Assembly: GCA_028751875.1 (NCBI GenBank)
Contig: CM054159.1
Location: forward strand, 15,296,632 to 15,360,631
Source of the DNA: Rapana venosa
Taxonomy: Eukaryota > Mollusca > Gastropoda > Neogastropoda > Muricidae
Reading direction: 5' to 3'
DNA: 64,000 bases
Below, piece by piece: positions 11,556 to 24,420 of this stretch (positions within the stretch are counted from its first letter, which is position 1; the number at the start of each line of letters is the position of its first letter). Both the position numbers and the translations under genes were made by a program. The notes beneath the pieces are model-generated. The model saw only the letters and a program-made list of their open reading frames with translations, ran no database searches and had not been told where the DNA came from.

Positions 11556-13340
11556 TAATACAAAAACCATCACAACCAGACAGGACAGACCTCTATTGCT
11601 CAACCCAGACCTCAGAAGGGCATTAGAGGATGATGGAGGATCAAAGACAGATCATTCTGGAACTGACTCACCTTGCCAGAAAGTGGAAAGATCTGTGAAG
11701 AGAACTGCACAGATATGGAGATAACCAGGGCCAAGGCTAGACAGGGTATTGACAACGGGCAGTAACCTCTCTCTGACAGTCTCAGAGCTGGTGAACATGG
11801 CGTCTGGGAGATTGGGGAGAAGTCTTCCTGTGTAGATGATGGCATTTCGGGGAAACAACCAACAACTTAGGTTGTTTTTTTTGCATAGTTTCATTTCATA
11901 CCCATTTTTTCTGGTTTTCATTTTACTGCTTTTAACTCAGAAGCATTAGTTGAAAACGGATTGCTGCTTTCTTGAAGTGTTTGCAAAGCGAGGGGTGGGG
12001 GTGTGGGGGGGGGGGGGGGGAGGGCGGGGTGACATTTCTATCTCATTTACGAGTATTCTCGTAAACTTTGTCCATCCTTCTCACCCCATTTGCAAGTATA
12101 CTCGTAACAGAGCAGTAAGTTAGATTGGAGTGTTCTTATTCAGTCATTTCCAAGAATTACTTATTCTTATGACTCAAACTCGTTCTCAAATGGTTTGTTT
12201 ATATGCTACAATGGCACTTTCTGTTCTGAGTGGAGATTTCATGATCTATTGGCTATCAATCGATATGAGTAAATGCTCATGTCTCTTACATTCTTAGCTT
12301 AAGAAATTATTCAGCAGGCGTGTGAGTAGATTATGAACTATAATAGCAATGAATCTGAGTATTCTGCTGCATACATGCCAACATCAGCAACCAGAGTGAC
12401 ACAGGACGTGATGAAGACTGACAGATCAAACTCTCTATCGAGTGATCGATGTAGGTGGTACACAATTATGCAATCTTTGGTTGTTTACTAATTTTGTTAT
12501 TTACTTCAAATAAACATGTATTTTTACTCAGTTTTTGACTTACAGGGTAGAAAGAGTTAATGTTCATTTATTTGCAAGCCTGTTCACAGGAGGTCAAATA
12601 GGTTGAAGAGGATGTTGTTACAAGTGTTGAGTATAGAACAAACATACTTTTACCCAAAAAAACCCAACCCTAATTCCCTTTCATTCAGTTTCAGCAAAAC
12701 TGCCTGATTTATGGCTATTACCAGGCAAAGTGATTGATAGTGATGAATCATACGTCAGGGTAGAATATTATTTTTAAGATCGGGGGCTATATATACATTA
12801 CTAGTAAATATTGAATGAAACAAGAAAGTTATAGCCAGACAAAAATGGCTGAAAGGGGTAACAGTAGTACTCACTGGCTCATTGCTCTTTTTGCATGGCT
12901 TATACCTATTGTGTATCCCTTAAGAAATGGTTTGGTCGTGACTGCATCGTGTATGATGGAAACATATTTTTTTTAAAGCCTACATTTATAACAAATCTTC
13001 ACACAGACACACTTTACCAAACAGCCAGCGTTGAATATTCATCGGTCATGCAGGTCCACTAAACTGCATCAAGGAATCACTCTTACATATTGACTTATCA
13101 CGATAAGTACGCGTTTAAGTTTGTAGTTACCATGCAGTGAATTTCGTAACGCCTTGTAAGCGTACATTACAACAGGATTACAGGTCCTTTCATTTCAGTC
13201 ATGTTGTTGCATTTATTACAAGGGCGTACTAAAACTTATTACATGACATGCTTGCAAAATATTTAGAAACTAGCCCCTTGATAAGAGTATTTCGTTTTGT
13301 TCGTTTAAAAAATAAAATCAAATAGCTAATGTAAATATAA
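11556..13340. other. Intergenic, no gene seen
   Basis: Ordinary AT-rich sequence with a G-run near 12,001-12,027. No recognisable repeat or coding region was found. Confidence 0.5.
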
Positions 13341-13343
13341 AAA

Positions 13344-13494
13344 GACGACGACGACGACAACGACGACAGCGACCACAAAGAAGAAGAAGAAGAAGAAGAA
13401 GAAGACGACGACGACGACGACGACAACGACGACGAAAAAGAAGAAAGAAGAAGAAGAAGAACAACAACAACAACGACAACAACAACAACAACAG
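13344..13494. repeat. Trinucleotide tract (GAC)n-(GAA)n-(CAA)n
   Basis: About 150 bp of GAC, GAA and CAA triplets. It opens long Ser- or Val-rich frames on the minus strand that are not genes. Confidence 0.95.
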
Positions 13495-13554
13495 GAACTA
13501 TCTGGCCAGCACATAATGCTGACCAAAAAGTCCAGGGATCCATTTTTGTGCAGA

Positions 13555-14660
13555 CTATTCCATTACCATACACCTCTCAGAGGGCTCACATAGCAAACCT
13601 GTCAGTGACTCAGTCCTTGCATGGTGAAAACACTAACTCTATTATCCTAGAGTTCCAGAAAACTCCATGTTCTTGTTTGATTCTGAAATATGTATTGTTA
13701 AACGTAGAGATTTATAAACGATCTGGGTTAAACGATAGTCATAGATACAGTAACATAAACATAGCTTTTTTGTTATTGATTTCTGAGATCAGGCCGAGCA
13801 GAAAGTTTTCTTAACATCTTAGAAAATACAAATATTGTGTGTTACGATGTGATAACGTGTGATTTTTGTCCTACCCTTTAGTCTGAAGGAGCTGGGGTTT
13901 TTATGTAGTTATTGGAACACATGGCCCCTCTTTACCTGCAAAGTTAAACTTGATTAGCCCAGACCAAAATCTGTCAGTTATAATAAGATTATTGAAAGCA
14001 AAGTTTTACCCACTGCATTAAAACAAATATTTATATGGATTTTAAAATGATCCTGAGAATGTATGTATGCATGTTTAACTCTTAGCACAACAAACTGCTC
14101 ATCCCGTGTATAAGGAGAACATCATCTGAAGTCGGAATATGGTTACCTATGGCTAGCTATTTGAAAATAGCACTACACATTTAACTCTTATTCATTGTGT
14201 GCTGGCAGTCTCACAGGGATTTCCAAGTATGATGAGCACGAGTTTTAGTGAGCATATTTTCGTATGTTAAGCTTAGGAGTGCCCAACAAGAAGCACCTTC
14301 TCCTTCCCCCTTCACCTCCCACACCACTACTTTTGTCTGCTCTCATTCTATTCTGACAGACAACAGCCTCCAGAACTTTAGACAATGTAAGGCCGGCACA
14401 GAACACTAAGCAAAATGTCCAAGCACCATTTGGGGCAGACGACAGACCCACGACCACTAATGGAAAGCCCAGCTTATTCCATGACCACACGTCTCCCTTA
14501 GGGGCTGACATAGCGAAACCTGGCAGTGACCTTATCCCCACTTGGTGAACCCATTGACTTTGTATTCCAAGGTTTCCAGAGCATTCTATTGTTTCTGTTT
14601 GATTCCAAAACCTATTTTGCATAAGTAGAGATTTGTAGGCCATCAGGGTTGAACAGAAGA
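13555..14660 (+). repeat. Interspersed repeat present twice (13,555-13,735 and 14,480-14,660)
   Basis: The two 180-bp segments align along their length. Shared anchors in order include 'gctcacatagcaaacct' / 'gctgacatagcgaaacct', 'tggtgaa', 'ttccagaaaactcca' / 'ttccagagcattcta', 'tttgattc', and 'gtagagattta' / 'gtagagattt'. A weaker match may continue ('ctttcttaacat'). This is the start of the ~11-kb unit that is repeated downstream (copies near 24,663 and 25,485). The family is not recognised. Confidence 0.7.
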
Positions 14661-14924
14661 AACACAAACTGTTGGTTTGGGTGGGGTTTTGGGCGGGGGT
14701 TGTTTGTTTTTTTGGAGGGTGGTTCGGGGGTGTTTGTTTGTTTGGGGTTTTTGTGTTGGTTTTTGTTGTTGTTGTTTTTTGGATTTTTTTAAACTGAATT
14801 ATGCAAAATGCAGACAGATACTTTCTTAACATAGATTCAGTGGGTTTTATCATGTGGTGGACATTATATTTCTTTTGCTCTACTCTCTAGTCTTAGAAAG
14901 TCGATGTATTTTTTCATCATCATC

Positions 14925-17900
14925 AGACCCGTGACCTTGGCGGTCGTGGGGGAGACATGAAAGACGATGCCGTGGTAAGTCTCCTCCATCCATCTCGGTC
15001 CTCGGCTCTGCGCAGTAGTGCCGAGTCATTCATCCTGGTCCATTCTCTGATGTTGTCCATCCATGACTTGTTCTGTCTTCCCCTCCTTCTGCCACCTTCG
15101 AGTTTTCCCCTGCAGTACTGTTTTGGGCAGAGTGTTTTTGGGGGGTGACGTGGCCGAACCATGTCAGCTTTTTCTTCTTGACGATGGTGTGAAGGGGTTC
15201 CCTGTGGACCTCCCAGCCGTGTTATTTGGACTCTTGACAAATTGTTGGTCTTTGTTCTCTCCAGGATATGCCAGTAGTTTTTCTATGGCATTTTGTTTCA
15301 AATTGATGGATTCGCTTTGCTGTTTCAGCAGTCAATGTCCAGGTTTCACTTCGTACAGCAGGATCGACTGAATTAGGGCTTTGTAGAGCTTTAGTTTGAT
15401 TGGGAAACTGATCTCTTTACTTTTCCATATGGTGGTGAGTTTTGTCATGGAAGATGTTGCCAGGGGCTATTCTGACTTTGATTTCTTTTCGTCGATCGCC
15501 CGTCCTTTGTGAGTTGTAGCGCGAGGTTTTTTAAAAAAGCGTTTTACCTCTCCATTTGGGTTGGCCGTTCATGTAAATTTTGCGGTAGCATTGCTCGTGC
15601 TGTTCACAAGTACTTTTTTTTTCCCCGAGCTCACCTCCATCCCATATGCTCGCTCGTTCTCAATTTGGGTCGTAAGATCTTGAAGCTCTGTGTTACTTCC
15701 GCCCATGAGGTCAATGTCATGGGCCCAAACGTAAGTTGTTGAGGGGTCTGCCGCCAATGGAGATGGTAGGGTGGAAGTCATGGAGGGTCTCTTTCATGAT
15801 TTTTTCCCAAGAACATTTGAAAGGACTGGAGATAACGGCACCCTTGTCGGACCCCAACTGTGGTTTTAAAGTAGTCTCCGCCCTGATTGTTCAGAAGGAC
15901 TGCACTGCTTGCTGTGTTGTATAGTCCTGATGGTTTGCACTAGTCTTCTTCAATCCCAAAACATTCTGAGGACCTGCCACAGGCCTTCGTGCCATACTCT
16001 GTCAAAACCCTTTTCTTGAAGTCGATGAAGTTGTGGAAAGGTTCTTCTGATGTTGAAGATGTTTTTCCATATAAATGTGGCAGTTAAAAATCTGTTCGAT
16101 TGTGCCCCTGCCTCCCCTGAACCAGCTTATTCCTCTGCAAGGTGTTCTTCTGCCTCCTTCTTGAGTCGATTCAAAAATAACTTTGAGCATGATCTTGCTG
16201 GCGTGGCTGATGAGGTGATTGTTTTAGTTTTGGCATTGACGTAAAATTCCCCCTTTTTGGGCAGGGGTATGATGAGTGATTGTTGGGCCATTATGTTGGC
16301 CACTGTTTTGTCTCCCAAATCTTCTGACAGATAGCTGTAACTATGTGATGATGTTTCGCCACCATGCTTGAGCAGCTTGCTGGTATATTGTCTGCTCCTG
16401 GGGACTTTCTTTCTGGTAAGCTGCGGATGGCTTCTTCCCCTTCTTCCCCCAGTATAGGTAATGGCGGGGTGCTCTTGATGTTGCTGCTTTCTCTTCTATT
16501 ATGCTCTTGTCAGGTTGTATTGGGTTGTTGTACAAAATTTTTGACAATATTCAGACCCCCTGTTCAAAGCAGCTGAGCTTTCTGTGAGGAGGTTTCCGGA
16601 GCTGTCTTCAATTGATGTGATTTGGTTTGAAGTGGTTTTGTGAGTTTCTTCAGGGTGTGTAGCCTTTTTTACTGTTGCCCACTTTCATGTTTTTTTCGAT
16701 CTCATCACATTGATCACTGATCCCCTTCTCTCTGGCCTTTAAATTGACTTCTTCACGAGATTGTTGGCCCCCGGTATTCTTTAGGGTTGGAAGACCTGGT
16801 TGGTTTCAGTGCTCTTTTGTATCGCAGAGGTTTCCCAAAATGTCATTGGTAGTCCCTGGCTGGTGTTTTTTTCTCTGACGACGAGTTTCCCCCTCTGCTG
16901 TTTCTCGGACTGCCTATTGAAGTTGTTGGTGAGGTCATGATGTCATTGTCCAGGAGGGTTAATTTCCGCCAAAGTCCGCCAAGCTTAGCTTGGAAGATCT
17001 CCCCGACATCTGGATCTTTGTTTGTCCACGTCAAATTTGATTTGTGGGTTGCAGGCTGTTTGTTTTTCTTCAGCTTCATTTGAATAAACCCGCAGCACAA
17101 GGTCGTGGTCACTGCCCATGTCAGCTCCAGGGTTTGGTTCTTGTTCTGGTCTGTTGATGCTGGATTTGAAGCGCCGTGGTGTTAAGATAAAATCTATTTG
17201 GTTATGGATCTTACCGTTTGGCGCATGCCCGGTTGTCCTCCTTGACTGCTTGTGGGGATAGAGGGTAATTGGCAAATGGTAAGTCTGTGGGTGCAGGCAA
17301 AATCCAGCAGACGTAGTCCCCTGTTGTTGGTTCCCCAGTTCAAAACTGACCAAACTGTTCCGGCCCATTGGTTGTAAGAGTCAGGACCTAATTTGGGGTT
17401 AAAATCCCTTGGATGATGAGATGTCCTTCTTGGGTATTTTCTTAATGGTCACTTCAAGATCTTCATAAAATTCTTCTATTTCTTCATCTGTATAGTCAGA
17501 TGTGGTGCATAGATTTGTATGATGGTGGTTTTTTGGGGCTTGGCCGACACCCGGATGCTGGGTAATCCCGCTGGAAGCCCGGGGTACAGTGATAATGCAC
17601 CCCACTACTTCCTTTCTGACAATAAATGCCACTCCATGTTGTTGATGTTTCTCTTGGCCCTGTACCAGATCTTGTTGCCTTCTTCAGTCAATGTCTCACC
17701 AAATCTGTCCATTCACTTTCTGTCCAATAATGTCCATTTATATCGGCTAAGCTCATACTTTAGTTCTTTGATTTTTCCGCACTGGTAGAGTGTACGGAGT
17801 TCCATGTACCAATGGTTTATTTGTTCTCTAGGGAGCTTAAGTAATGTTTTAACTCCAGTAGCTGACTTGTCACTTCCACCCTGGTGTTGATCAATGGAAA

Positions 17901-18130
17901 GCGCGGTCGTTGGTAAACCCCGGGGCCCCGACCGTTCCCGGGATCATTTCGGCTTTGCATTTGTCTTTTATGTTTTTTCTGTGGGCTTAGGATATTCCTT
18001 GGTGGCGCCAATCTCCTCTCCAAGTCTCCATATGTTTTGGGTTTTTTCTATTGGGGTTTCCTCCCCCACATGCGACAGGTTGTACTGGGTTACATGGATA
18101 CCAGTAGCAGTAGCAGAGAACTTCTCTGAC
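14925..18130 (-). pseudogene. RTE-like non-LTR retrotransposon (LINE 1), near full length, broken
   Basis: Encodes an APE-type endonuclease followed by reverse transcriptase, the machinery for copying LINE RNA into nicked genomic DNA. Read on the minus strand, an N-terminal segment lies near 17,400-17,830. The endonuclease C-terminal part is near 17,000-17,370 ('HNQIDFILTPRRF', then 'GSDHDLV'). The RT finger region is near 16,000-16,320 ('PLPKKG', 'TIEQIFNCHIYMEKHLQHQK'). The catalytic box is at 15,709-15,735, and the C-terminal 'GRRRGRQNKSWMDNIREWT' tail is near 15,060-15,110. Frameshifts and stops break it into many short frames. The catalytic FADD box reads as 'WAHD' here, so this copy cannot be active as assembled. 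The family name rests on motif recognition. Confidence 0.85.
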
Positions 18131-18474
18131 TGACCTGACCAGTGTATTTTTACACGATCTTTAAAAACAACGGACTTCTACATGATAAAAATGACTTGCA
18201 CTGGTCCAGACCAACTACTTTATCAGCTGAGGGAGAAAACAAAAAGCCCCAAAGACCTATACTAGAACTTGTATATGCTTCATAGTAATATGGAGTTGTT
18301 GTATTCATGCATAACAGGCTCTTGGCCTGTACTCTCCATTAGAATGAAACGAAAAGAATCCTCTGAAATCGTGGTATGCCTGCATGCATTCTATTTTTCT
18401 CCTGAGCTTTTCATTGCATCCATGAAAGCAGTCAGAAACAAACATATAGTTTGACCAGTGTGTCTATTGCATAC
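18131..18474. other. Spacer, no gene seen
   Basis: Unique-looking DNA between the LINE 5' end and the minisatellite. It recurs, degraded, at about 28,810-29,135. Confidence 0.45.
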
Positions 18475-18880
18475 TCGAGAAGACCGTGACGTCATGCTCC
18501 AGAAGACGGGGATGTGCTCCAGAAGGAAAGACATGCTCCAGAATAGTAGACGTCATGTCTAGAAGAGTAGACGCATCATGCTAAAGAACAAAGACGTCAT
18601 GCTCCAGAACATAGGTCGTCTTGCTCCAGGACACAAGATGACTTGCTTCAGAAAACAAGACATCATGCTCCAGAAACAGCCATGCTCCGGAAGAGGAGAC
18701 GTCATGCTCCAGAAGACAAGAAGTCATACTCAAGAAGACAATAAGTCTCGCTCCAGAATAGTAGACACCATACTACAGAAGACAAGACTTCATGCTCCAG
18801 AAGAGTAAACATCATGGTCCAGAAGACAAGACGTCATGCTCCAGAAGACGAGTAGACCTCATGCTCCAGAAGCAGGAGAC
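18475..18880. repeat. Minisatellite of ~20-24-bp units, 'gacgtcatgctccagaaga'
   Basis: About 18 imperfect units carrying 'catgctccagaag' joined by short variable links such as 'acaaga' and 'gtaga'. Many units contain 'gacgtcatg', so the array is dense in ACGTCA, and the first unit holds a full palindromic tgacgtca at about 18,487. Unit length varies, so the array is not codon-periodic. A corrupted copy is at 29,140-29,475. Confidence 0.9.
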
Positions 18881-19925
18881 AAACTCATTATTGTGTGATG
18901 GTCCCCTTCCCATCTCAACGCTTAATTTGAATTCAGAAAAAAAGACCTCCGCTATGCATTTGGTGTAACAAGCCCGTGTGTCATTATCGCTATGCCGTAA
19001 CAAGCCCACGTTCCCTTACGGAGGAGAAATACCAGTATTTGCATGGCTTGACAACTCTGAGTCTGTAGCTTACATAAGCGTATGACCTAAGAGTTTTGTC
19101 AATGAAAACAGTGGATTAGTTGACTTAAGGCATACCATATAAGATTTTACCTTACATAGGTACATACATTGCAGTGGGGTCTGGGTTTGAAAATGGGTTT
19201 TGGTAATGCTAGGTGTACGTAATTGGGTTCTTAATGTGGCTTCTGTTTGTGTCTACCTGTCTGTGTGTCTGTCTGTCTGTCCCTCTCACTTTGTCTTTAC
19301 TTGTGCTTGTCTCTGTCTTTCTCTATCGCCGTCTCCTTCAAAAGGAGAAGAGACAAACATTGATAACAAGCCCCTCATGTCCCTCTCCCCAAAGTAGAAT
19401 CAAGCATAAAAACAAAACCAGCCTTCAACCCTCCCCACTATCCCCCCCAAAAAAAAAATTCAAACAAACAATAGCAGTAGCAGCAGCAGCAACAACAACA
19501 ACAAGAGTGCAGCAACAACAGCAGCAGCAGCAACACCACCACCACCACCAACAGCAACAATAACAACAAACAAACAAGCAAACAAACCTAAACGAAAATT
19601 ACAAAATAACAAAAAACAACCCAACAACAACAAAAACCCAAACAAATGAAAAACACCAATTGTTTGTCGCAGTCATCCAGCTATATTCTAACTTGTCCAA
19701 ATTGTCTCCTCTGCTCAAAGAAGAAGTCATGATTTAATTCCTTTCATCCCTTTTAAGGTATGGAGGATTACAAACAAATTGAACAGGAAAATAAACCTAA
19801 CAGCAATATACCCACAAATAATAGGAATACTAACAGTAACTGAAAAGCAAGAGTTCATCGCGTAATGATAAGCAAACAATATTAATGACTTAATACTACT
19901 TTTAAGTATACACATTTCTTTAAAA
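18881..19925. other. Intergenic, with (CTGT)n and CAG/CAA patches
   Basis: Holds CTGT-type DNA at 19,250-19,285 and a CAG/CAA/CAC triplet patch at 19,470-19,580, both also present in copy B. No gene is recognised. Confidence 0.6.
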
Positions 19926-20995
19926 GACATAATCTACACATATGAAAGACAACTGAAATTTCAAGAAATACCTGCAAATCTTATGAATTTTGAGAGCGAC
20001 AGAAGAACTTTTCGTGATTTGCATTTCATTAGCCTACAAAAGTTATCACTGGACATGGGCTGAAGAAAATGTCGGGGAATAAAATCTTGTCATAAATGTT
20101 TGAAGTGGGGACATTCCATGATAAAATTAAATTTAGCCCCTAAAACAGACATATTGCATTTTGAACACATTCTTTCTTCCCATTGTATATTATGGAAACG
20201 TTCAACCTCAATAGGAAGCTTGTGACAACTACAACGAAACTTCATAAGATCGTAAACATATACATCTTGTAGACAAGTTACATATTTTCCATACCCAAAT
20301 CGATCTTACGGTTTTTATAATAAAGACATATTCTCTTACTCCACAGCTCAGTTCTACCTTCATTAACAACATTTTCTATTAAGAAGGCTTTGATATGTGA
20401 ACTTGAAGAATAAATATTTGAACAAAACTGTCTCTCCCACAAACACTCAGCTCCGCTTTGTACTAACATATGTTTTATCTTATTTAGCCATGATGATTGA
20501 ATCAAAGGTTTGTCATGTAAATCTTTCATCATCTGATAAACACTTGAGGATAGCTTTTCAGACTGAATGCCAAACAGCTGCATCCAGAAACGGATCATTC
20601 GAACAGAGATCAAAATAGACAAAGGATATCTGCCGTTTCTCCATATACTAGCAAAGTTGACGTTGTATGCTTTAATCGAAAAATATACTTTAACAATCTT
20701 AAATGAAACTTGTCAATTATTGTAAGGTTTTCATATCCCCAAATTTCAGATCCATACAACAAAACAGGTACAACGATTTTATCAAATAAATCAAGTGTCA
20801 CATGTATAAGTAGTTCTTTTTGGGGTGCAGTCCTTACCAAACTAAAAATAATTTAAGTAGTTTTATCATAAGCACGTTTTTGTATTTTGCAAAACTACCA
20901 CCCTCACTAAAGTTATATCCTAAATATTTAAACCTATTAACAACTTCTAATGCTTTTCACCAAACGTAAACATGTTACAAGATCTATTGTGGCTG
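19926..20995 (-). pseudogene. LINE 2, 3' part of a second non-LTR reverse transcriptase
   Basis: The best frame (20,610-20,840) reads 'FDKIVVPVLLYGSEIWGYEN', the segment downstream of the RT catalytic core in CR1/Jockey-like elements. Farther along, in shifted frames, 'LPIEVERFHNIQWEERMCSKC' lies near 20,160-20,230 and 'ECPHFKHL' near 20,100-20,125. These resemble the C-terminal Cys/His-type region of such proteins. The upstream end near 20,990 is cut by the 27-bp minisatellite region. There are many stops and frameshifts. A degraded second copy is at 30,430-31,380. Confidence 0.7.
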
Positions 20996-21055
20996 AAAAC
21001 CATGATTTTTTTCCCACTGGATTCACAAGTTTGCACTGACCACCACGACCTGACA

Positions 21056-21375
21056 TCAGCCCTCACAGCCCAAAGGACGCTTCATTCCCAAACAGCCCAA
21101 AGGACGCTTCATTCCCAAACAGCCCAAAGGATGCTTTATTCCCAAGCAGCCCAAAGGATGCTTTATTCCCAAGCAGCCCAAAGGACGCTTCATTCCCAAA
21201 CAGCTCAAAGGACGCTTCATTCCCAAACAGCCCAAAGGACGCTTCATTCCCAAACAGCCCAAAGGACGCTTCATTCCCAAACAGCCCAAAGGACACTTCA
21301 TTCCCAAACAGCCCAAATGACAATTCATTCCCAAACAGCCCAAAGGACACCATTCCCAAACACACCCCAAGGATG
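21056..21375. repeat. 27-bp minisatellite, ~11-12 units
   Basis: Tandem units of 'cagcccaaaggacgcttcat' plus 'tcccaaa'. Because 27 is a multiple of three, three frames stay open through the array; the minus strand reads repeats of 'FGLFGNEAS'. The last units are shorter and diverged. Coding is not supported, because no flanking exon-like sequence or start context was found. A corrupted copy lies at 31,450-31,770. Confidence 0.93.
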
Positions 21376-21399
21376 CTTCTTTCCCCAAACGCGGGCAAA

Positions 21400-22555
21400 T
21401 CAGCAAATGGCGTAACTTCAAAGGGCCCGGGCTAGGGGGGCCCCGGGTAGCTTTTTCCAAAAACGCACAAGTTAATATCGTCTTCTTCGATGGTGTAGGT
21501 TGGGGGGTACAGGTGGGGTTTTTGTGTGTGGGTTTTTGGGTGTGTGTTGTTTGTGTGTGTGTGTGTTGTGTGTGTGTGGTGTAGGTGCAGGTGTGGTGTG
21601 TGTGTGTGGGTGTGTGTGGGTTGTGTTGTGTGTTGTGTGTGTGTGTTGTGTATGTGGTTGTTTGTGTGGGGTGTTTGTGGTGGGGTGTGTAAGTGTGGCT
21701 TGTTTTTTTATTTTCGGGTTTTTATATAAAAACCCAAAAAGATGAAGTAGAATTTTTAAAAGAGGAGACGAGAAAACAGACATACAAAGACAGAGGACAG
21801 CAAGAGGGAGAGACAGGAGATAGGAAAAACAGAAAACGGACTAGGGATAGAGAGCTAAGGGGACACAGAGGGAAAAAAACAAACAGAAGGCTGGCGGACG
21901 GGCAGATAGCGAACGGACAAAAGACAGAAAAAACATCATTGGTAAAGAGGGAAGAAAAAAAGACATAAAAAATTCCGGCAATCGCATTACCAAAACCCCC
22001 CTGCATCTAACACCTACCTTTCCCCCCTAAAAAACATTTGATACAAATTTTTCGAAAAAAAAGCAATATCTAAACTAAGTAAATCAAAAAAAAAAAACCA
22101 TTCACCCCTCACCCATTTCCTCCTGAAAAAATCTCCCAACGAACAAATTTACCCCAAACAAACCAACAAACAAACTGTACCCAACCGCAAACAGAAACCC
22201 AGCCAACCAACCACCCAACCCCGCCCCCCCAACCATAACCAACCACCCATGCAGCCAACCATACAGTCAGCAACAATAAAAACCCAACCGCTAACAAACT
22301 AGACAGCAAATCAACCAACCCAAAACCAACCCAAAAACTAGCCGTACATCAGCTAACTATTATTCTCGAAAGCAGCAAAAAAACCAAAAAACCCACCCAA
22401 AGAGCCAGTAATTTTTCCTTTGAAAAAAAGAAAAAAAAAAACTACAAAAATAGGAAAAAAGAAAACGTGTTTTGTAACTTAAAATTATTTTTAAACAAAA
22501 ACAGGGAAAGGGCCCTATTTTTCCTTTTGCAGAATAAATCCCATTGTATAAAAAT
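21400..22555. other. Low-quality-looking intergenic DNA with (GT)n tract
   Basis: A GT/GGT-rich tract at 21,500-21,690 is followed by purine-rich (21,730-21,965) and AAC/CCAACC-rich (22,100-22,340) DNA. Runs of identical bases suggest poor consensus. No gene is recognised. Confidence 0.6.
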
Positions 22556-22559
22556 TGTT

Positions 22560-22970
22560 TCTCTTCTTTTCTTCTTCTTCTTTTCTTCTTCTTCTTCTTC
22601 TTCTTCTTCTTCTTCTTCTTCTTCTCCCCCTTCTTTTCTTCGAATTCTTCTTCTTCTTCGCAATTTTCTTCTTTTTCGAATCTTCTTTTCTTTGCAATTC
22701 TTTTCTTCCTTCTTCTCTTCACAATTCATCTTCTTCTTTTCTTCGCAGCTCTTCTTCATCGCAATTCTTTTTCCCCGAAATTGTTCTTTTCTTCGCAATT
22801 CTTTTTTTGAAATTCTTCTTTTTTAAATTCTTTTCTTTTTGCAATTCTTTTTTGAAATTTATTCTTTGCGCAATTTTCTTTTCTTCTTCTTCTTCTTCTT
22901 TTTTCTTCTTGCTTTTTTGCAATTCTTTGCAATTCACTTAAATTTTTTTGCTCCTTCTTTTTTTCGTTAT
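22560..22970. repeat. (CTT)n polypyrimidine tract
   Basis: A dense CTT array at 22,562-22,625 grades into about 350 bp of TTC/TTTC-rich DNA with 'gcaattcttttt' units. Long Phe/Ser and Lys/Glu frames over it are artefacts. Confidence 0.93.
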
Positions 22971-23985
22971 TCCTTTTCCCTTTTTTTCGTAGTACTTTTT
23001 CCAGTGTGGTTTCTGCCCTGGTTCTCATCCCACTTCTCAATCTCCCTGCTAAAGCAAAACCCCGATTTGTATATCAGATTCGGGGAAAAGAAGTCCCAAA
23101 AAACCTATCAATCCCAGGTGCTGTCGGGTCACAAAAACCGAGGGCTCTGCACTGCTGCTGGATCACTTTGGTGGTATTCAGGGGTACCCGTTTTTTGTTA
23201 ACTTTTCAGGGCCCCCCGTACAAGCCCCTCCGACAACAGTAATAGCTCAATCCAGAACCGATGGGTAAGAGTCCAACCTTCCTCCCGCAGCCAAAGGCGC
23301 ACCATGGCCAAGGCAGTATCTTCTTTTTACATTGATTTGTAGTTGTTTTTTTACGTGTTAGCTTTGGTGTAGTGTTGTCAATATCCCCCCAAAAATTGAA
23401 AGGCCAGTCTTCATACAGCCTTGTTCTTTTTTGTGATATGTTTAACTTTTTTCCCTGTAGTTAATTTAACAATTCCCTTCTTCTTCCCCTCAGCTATCAA
23501 CCTTTAATTTAAAAAAAAAAACTTAAAATTTTTAAAAGGGACACTTTAAACCCAAAAAAACCTTTTTTAACCAACAACAACAAAAAAACAAAAACACAAA
23601 AAAACCAAAAAAACCCAAATCCAAAAAACAAACCCCAACCACCCAACAAACACAAACCCAAAAATTTAAAAAACCCCCCAAAATTTTTTCCACCCCCAAA
23701 CCTCAAAACCCCCCCCCCCCCCAAAAAAAAAAAAAACCCGCCCAAAAAAAAAAAAATTGGGGGAAGCGGAAAAAAGTCTTTTGGGACATTTAAAAGAAAA
23801 AACCCATATTGAGGGGGCGTAAAAACTAGAAGACCTCTTCTTTTTCTAAAAAAAGGCTGGGTAGCCAAACTTTGTGGCAGCGGTGCCAGTGACATCTTCT
23901 TTGGGTGGGGCTGGATTTTCCATAGAAAATTTTCAGCGGTTGGGATTTAATTTGCCTGGAATAGGCTTAAAGGGGGGGGGGATTA
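22971..23985. other. Intergenic, homopolymer-rich, no gene seen
   Basis: Collinear with 33,240-34,360. The stretch 23,500-23,760 is mostly A and C runs that look like a damaged A-rich tract. Confidence 0.55.
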
Positions 23986-23989
23986 AGGG

Positions 23990-24044
23990 GAGAGAGAAGG
24001 AGAGAGAGAGGAGAAGAGAGAGAGAGATTAAAAAGGGGGGAGGG

Positions 24045-24076
<32 letters not shown>

Positions 24077-24184
24077 TGAAAGGGGGAGGGAGAGAGAGGT
24101 TTTTAAAATAAGAAGAAATTTGGGGGGACAGGAGATCTTGGGCGGGGAGGGGAAGGGTGTGTGTGTGTGGGGAAGGGGGGGGGG

Positions 24185-24217
<33 letters not shown>

Positions 24218-24250
24218 GTGGTTTGGGATTGTTTTTGTGTGTGCGGGGCA

Positions 24251-24296
<46 letters not shown>

Positions 24297-24389
24297 TGTG
24301 GTGTGTGTGTGGTGTGGGAGGGGTGGGGGGGGGGGGTAGGATGGGGATGTTGTGTATGTGAGTGTGTTGTGTGTTTGTTGTGTGGTGTG

Positions 24390-24420
<31 letters not shown>

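Noticed and set aside
14245..14853. 202-residue minus-strand frame in copy A
   Set aside because: It runs through the interspersed repeat and a T/G-rich low-complexity stretch. No domain, and it is not preserved in copy B.
18475..18880. Possible CRISPR array
   Set aside because: Units are contiguous with short variable links rather than repeats separated by unique spacers of constant length, the host is eukaryotic and no cas-like gene is present. It is a minisatellite.
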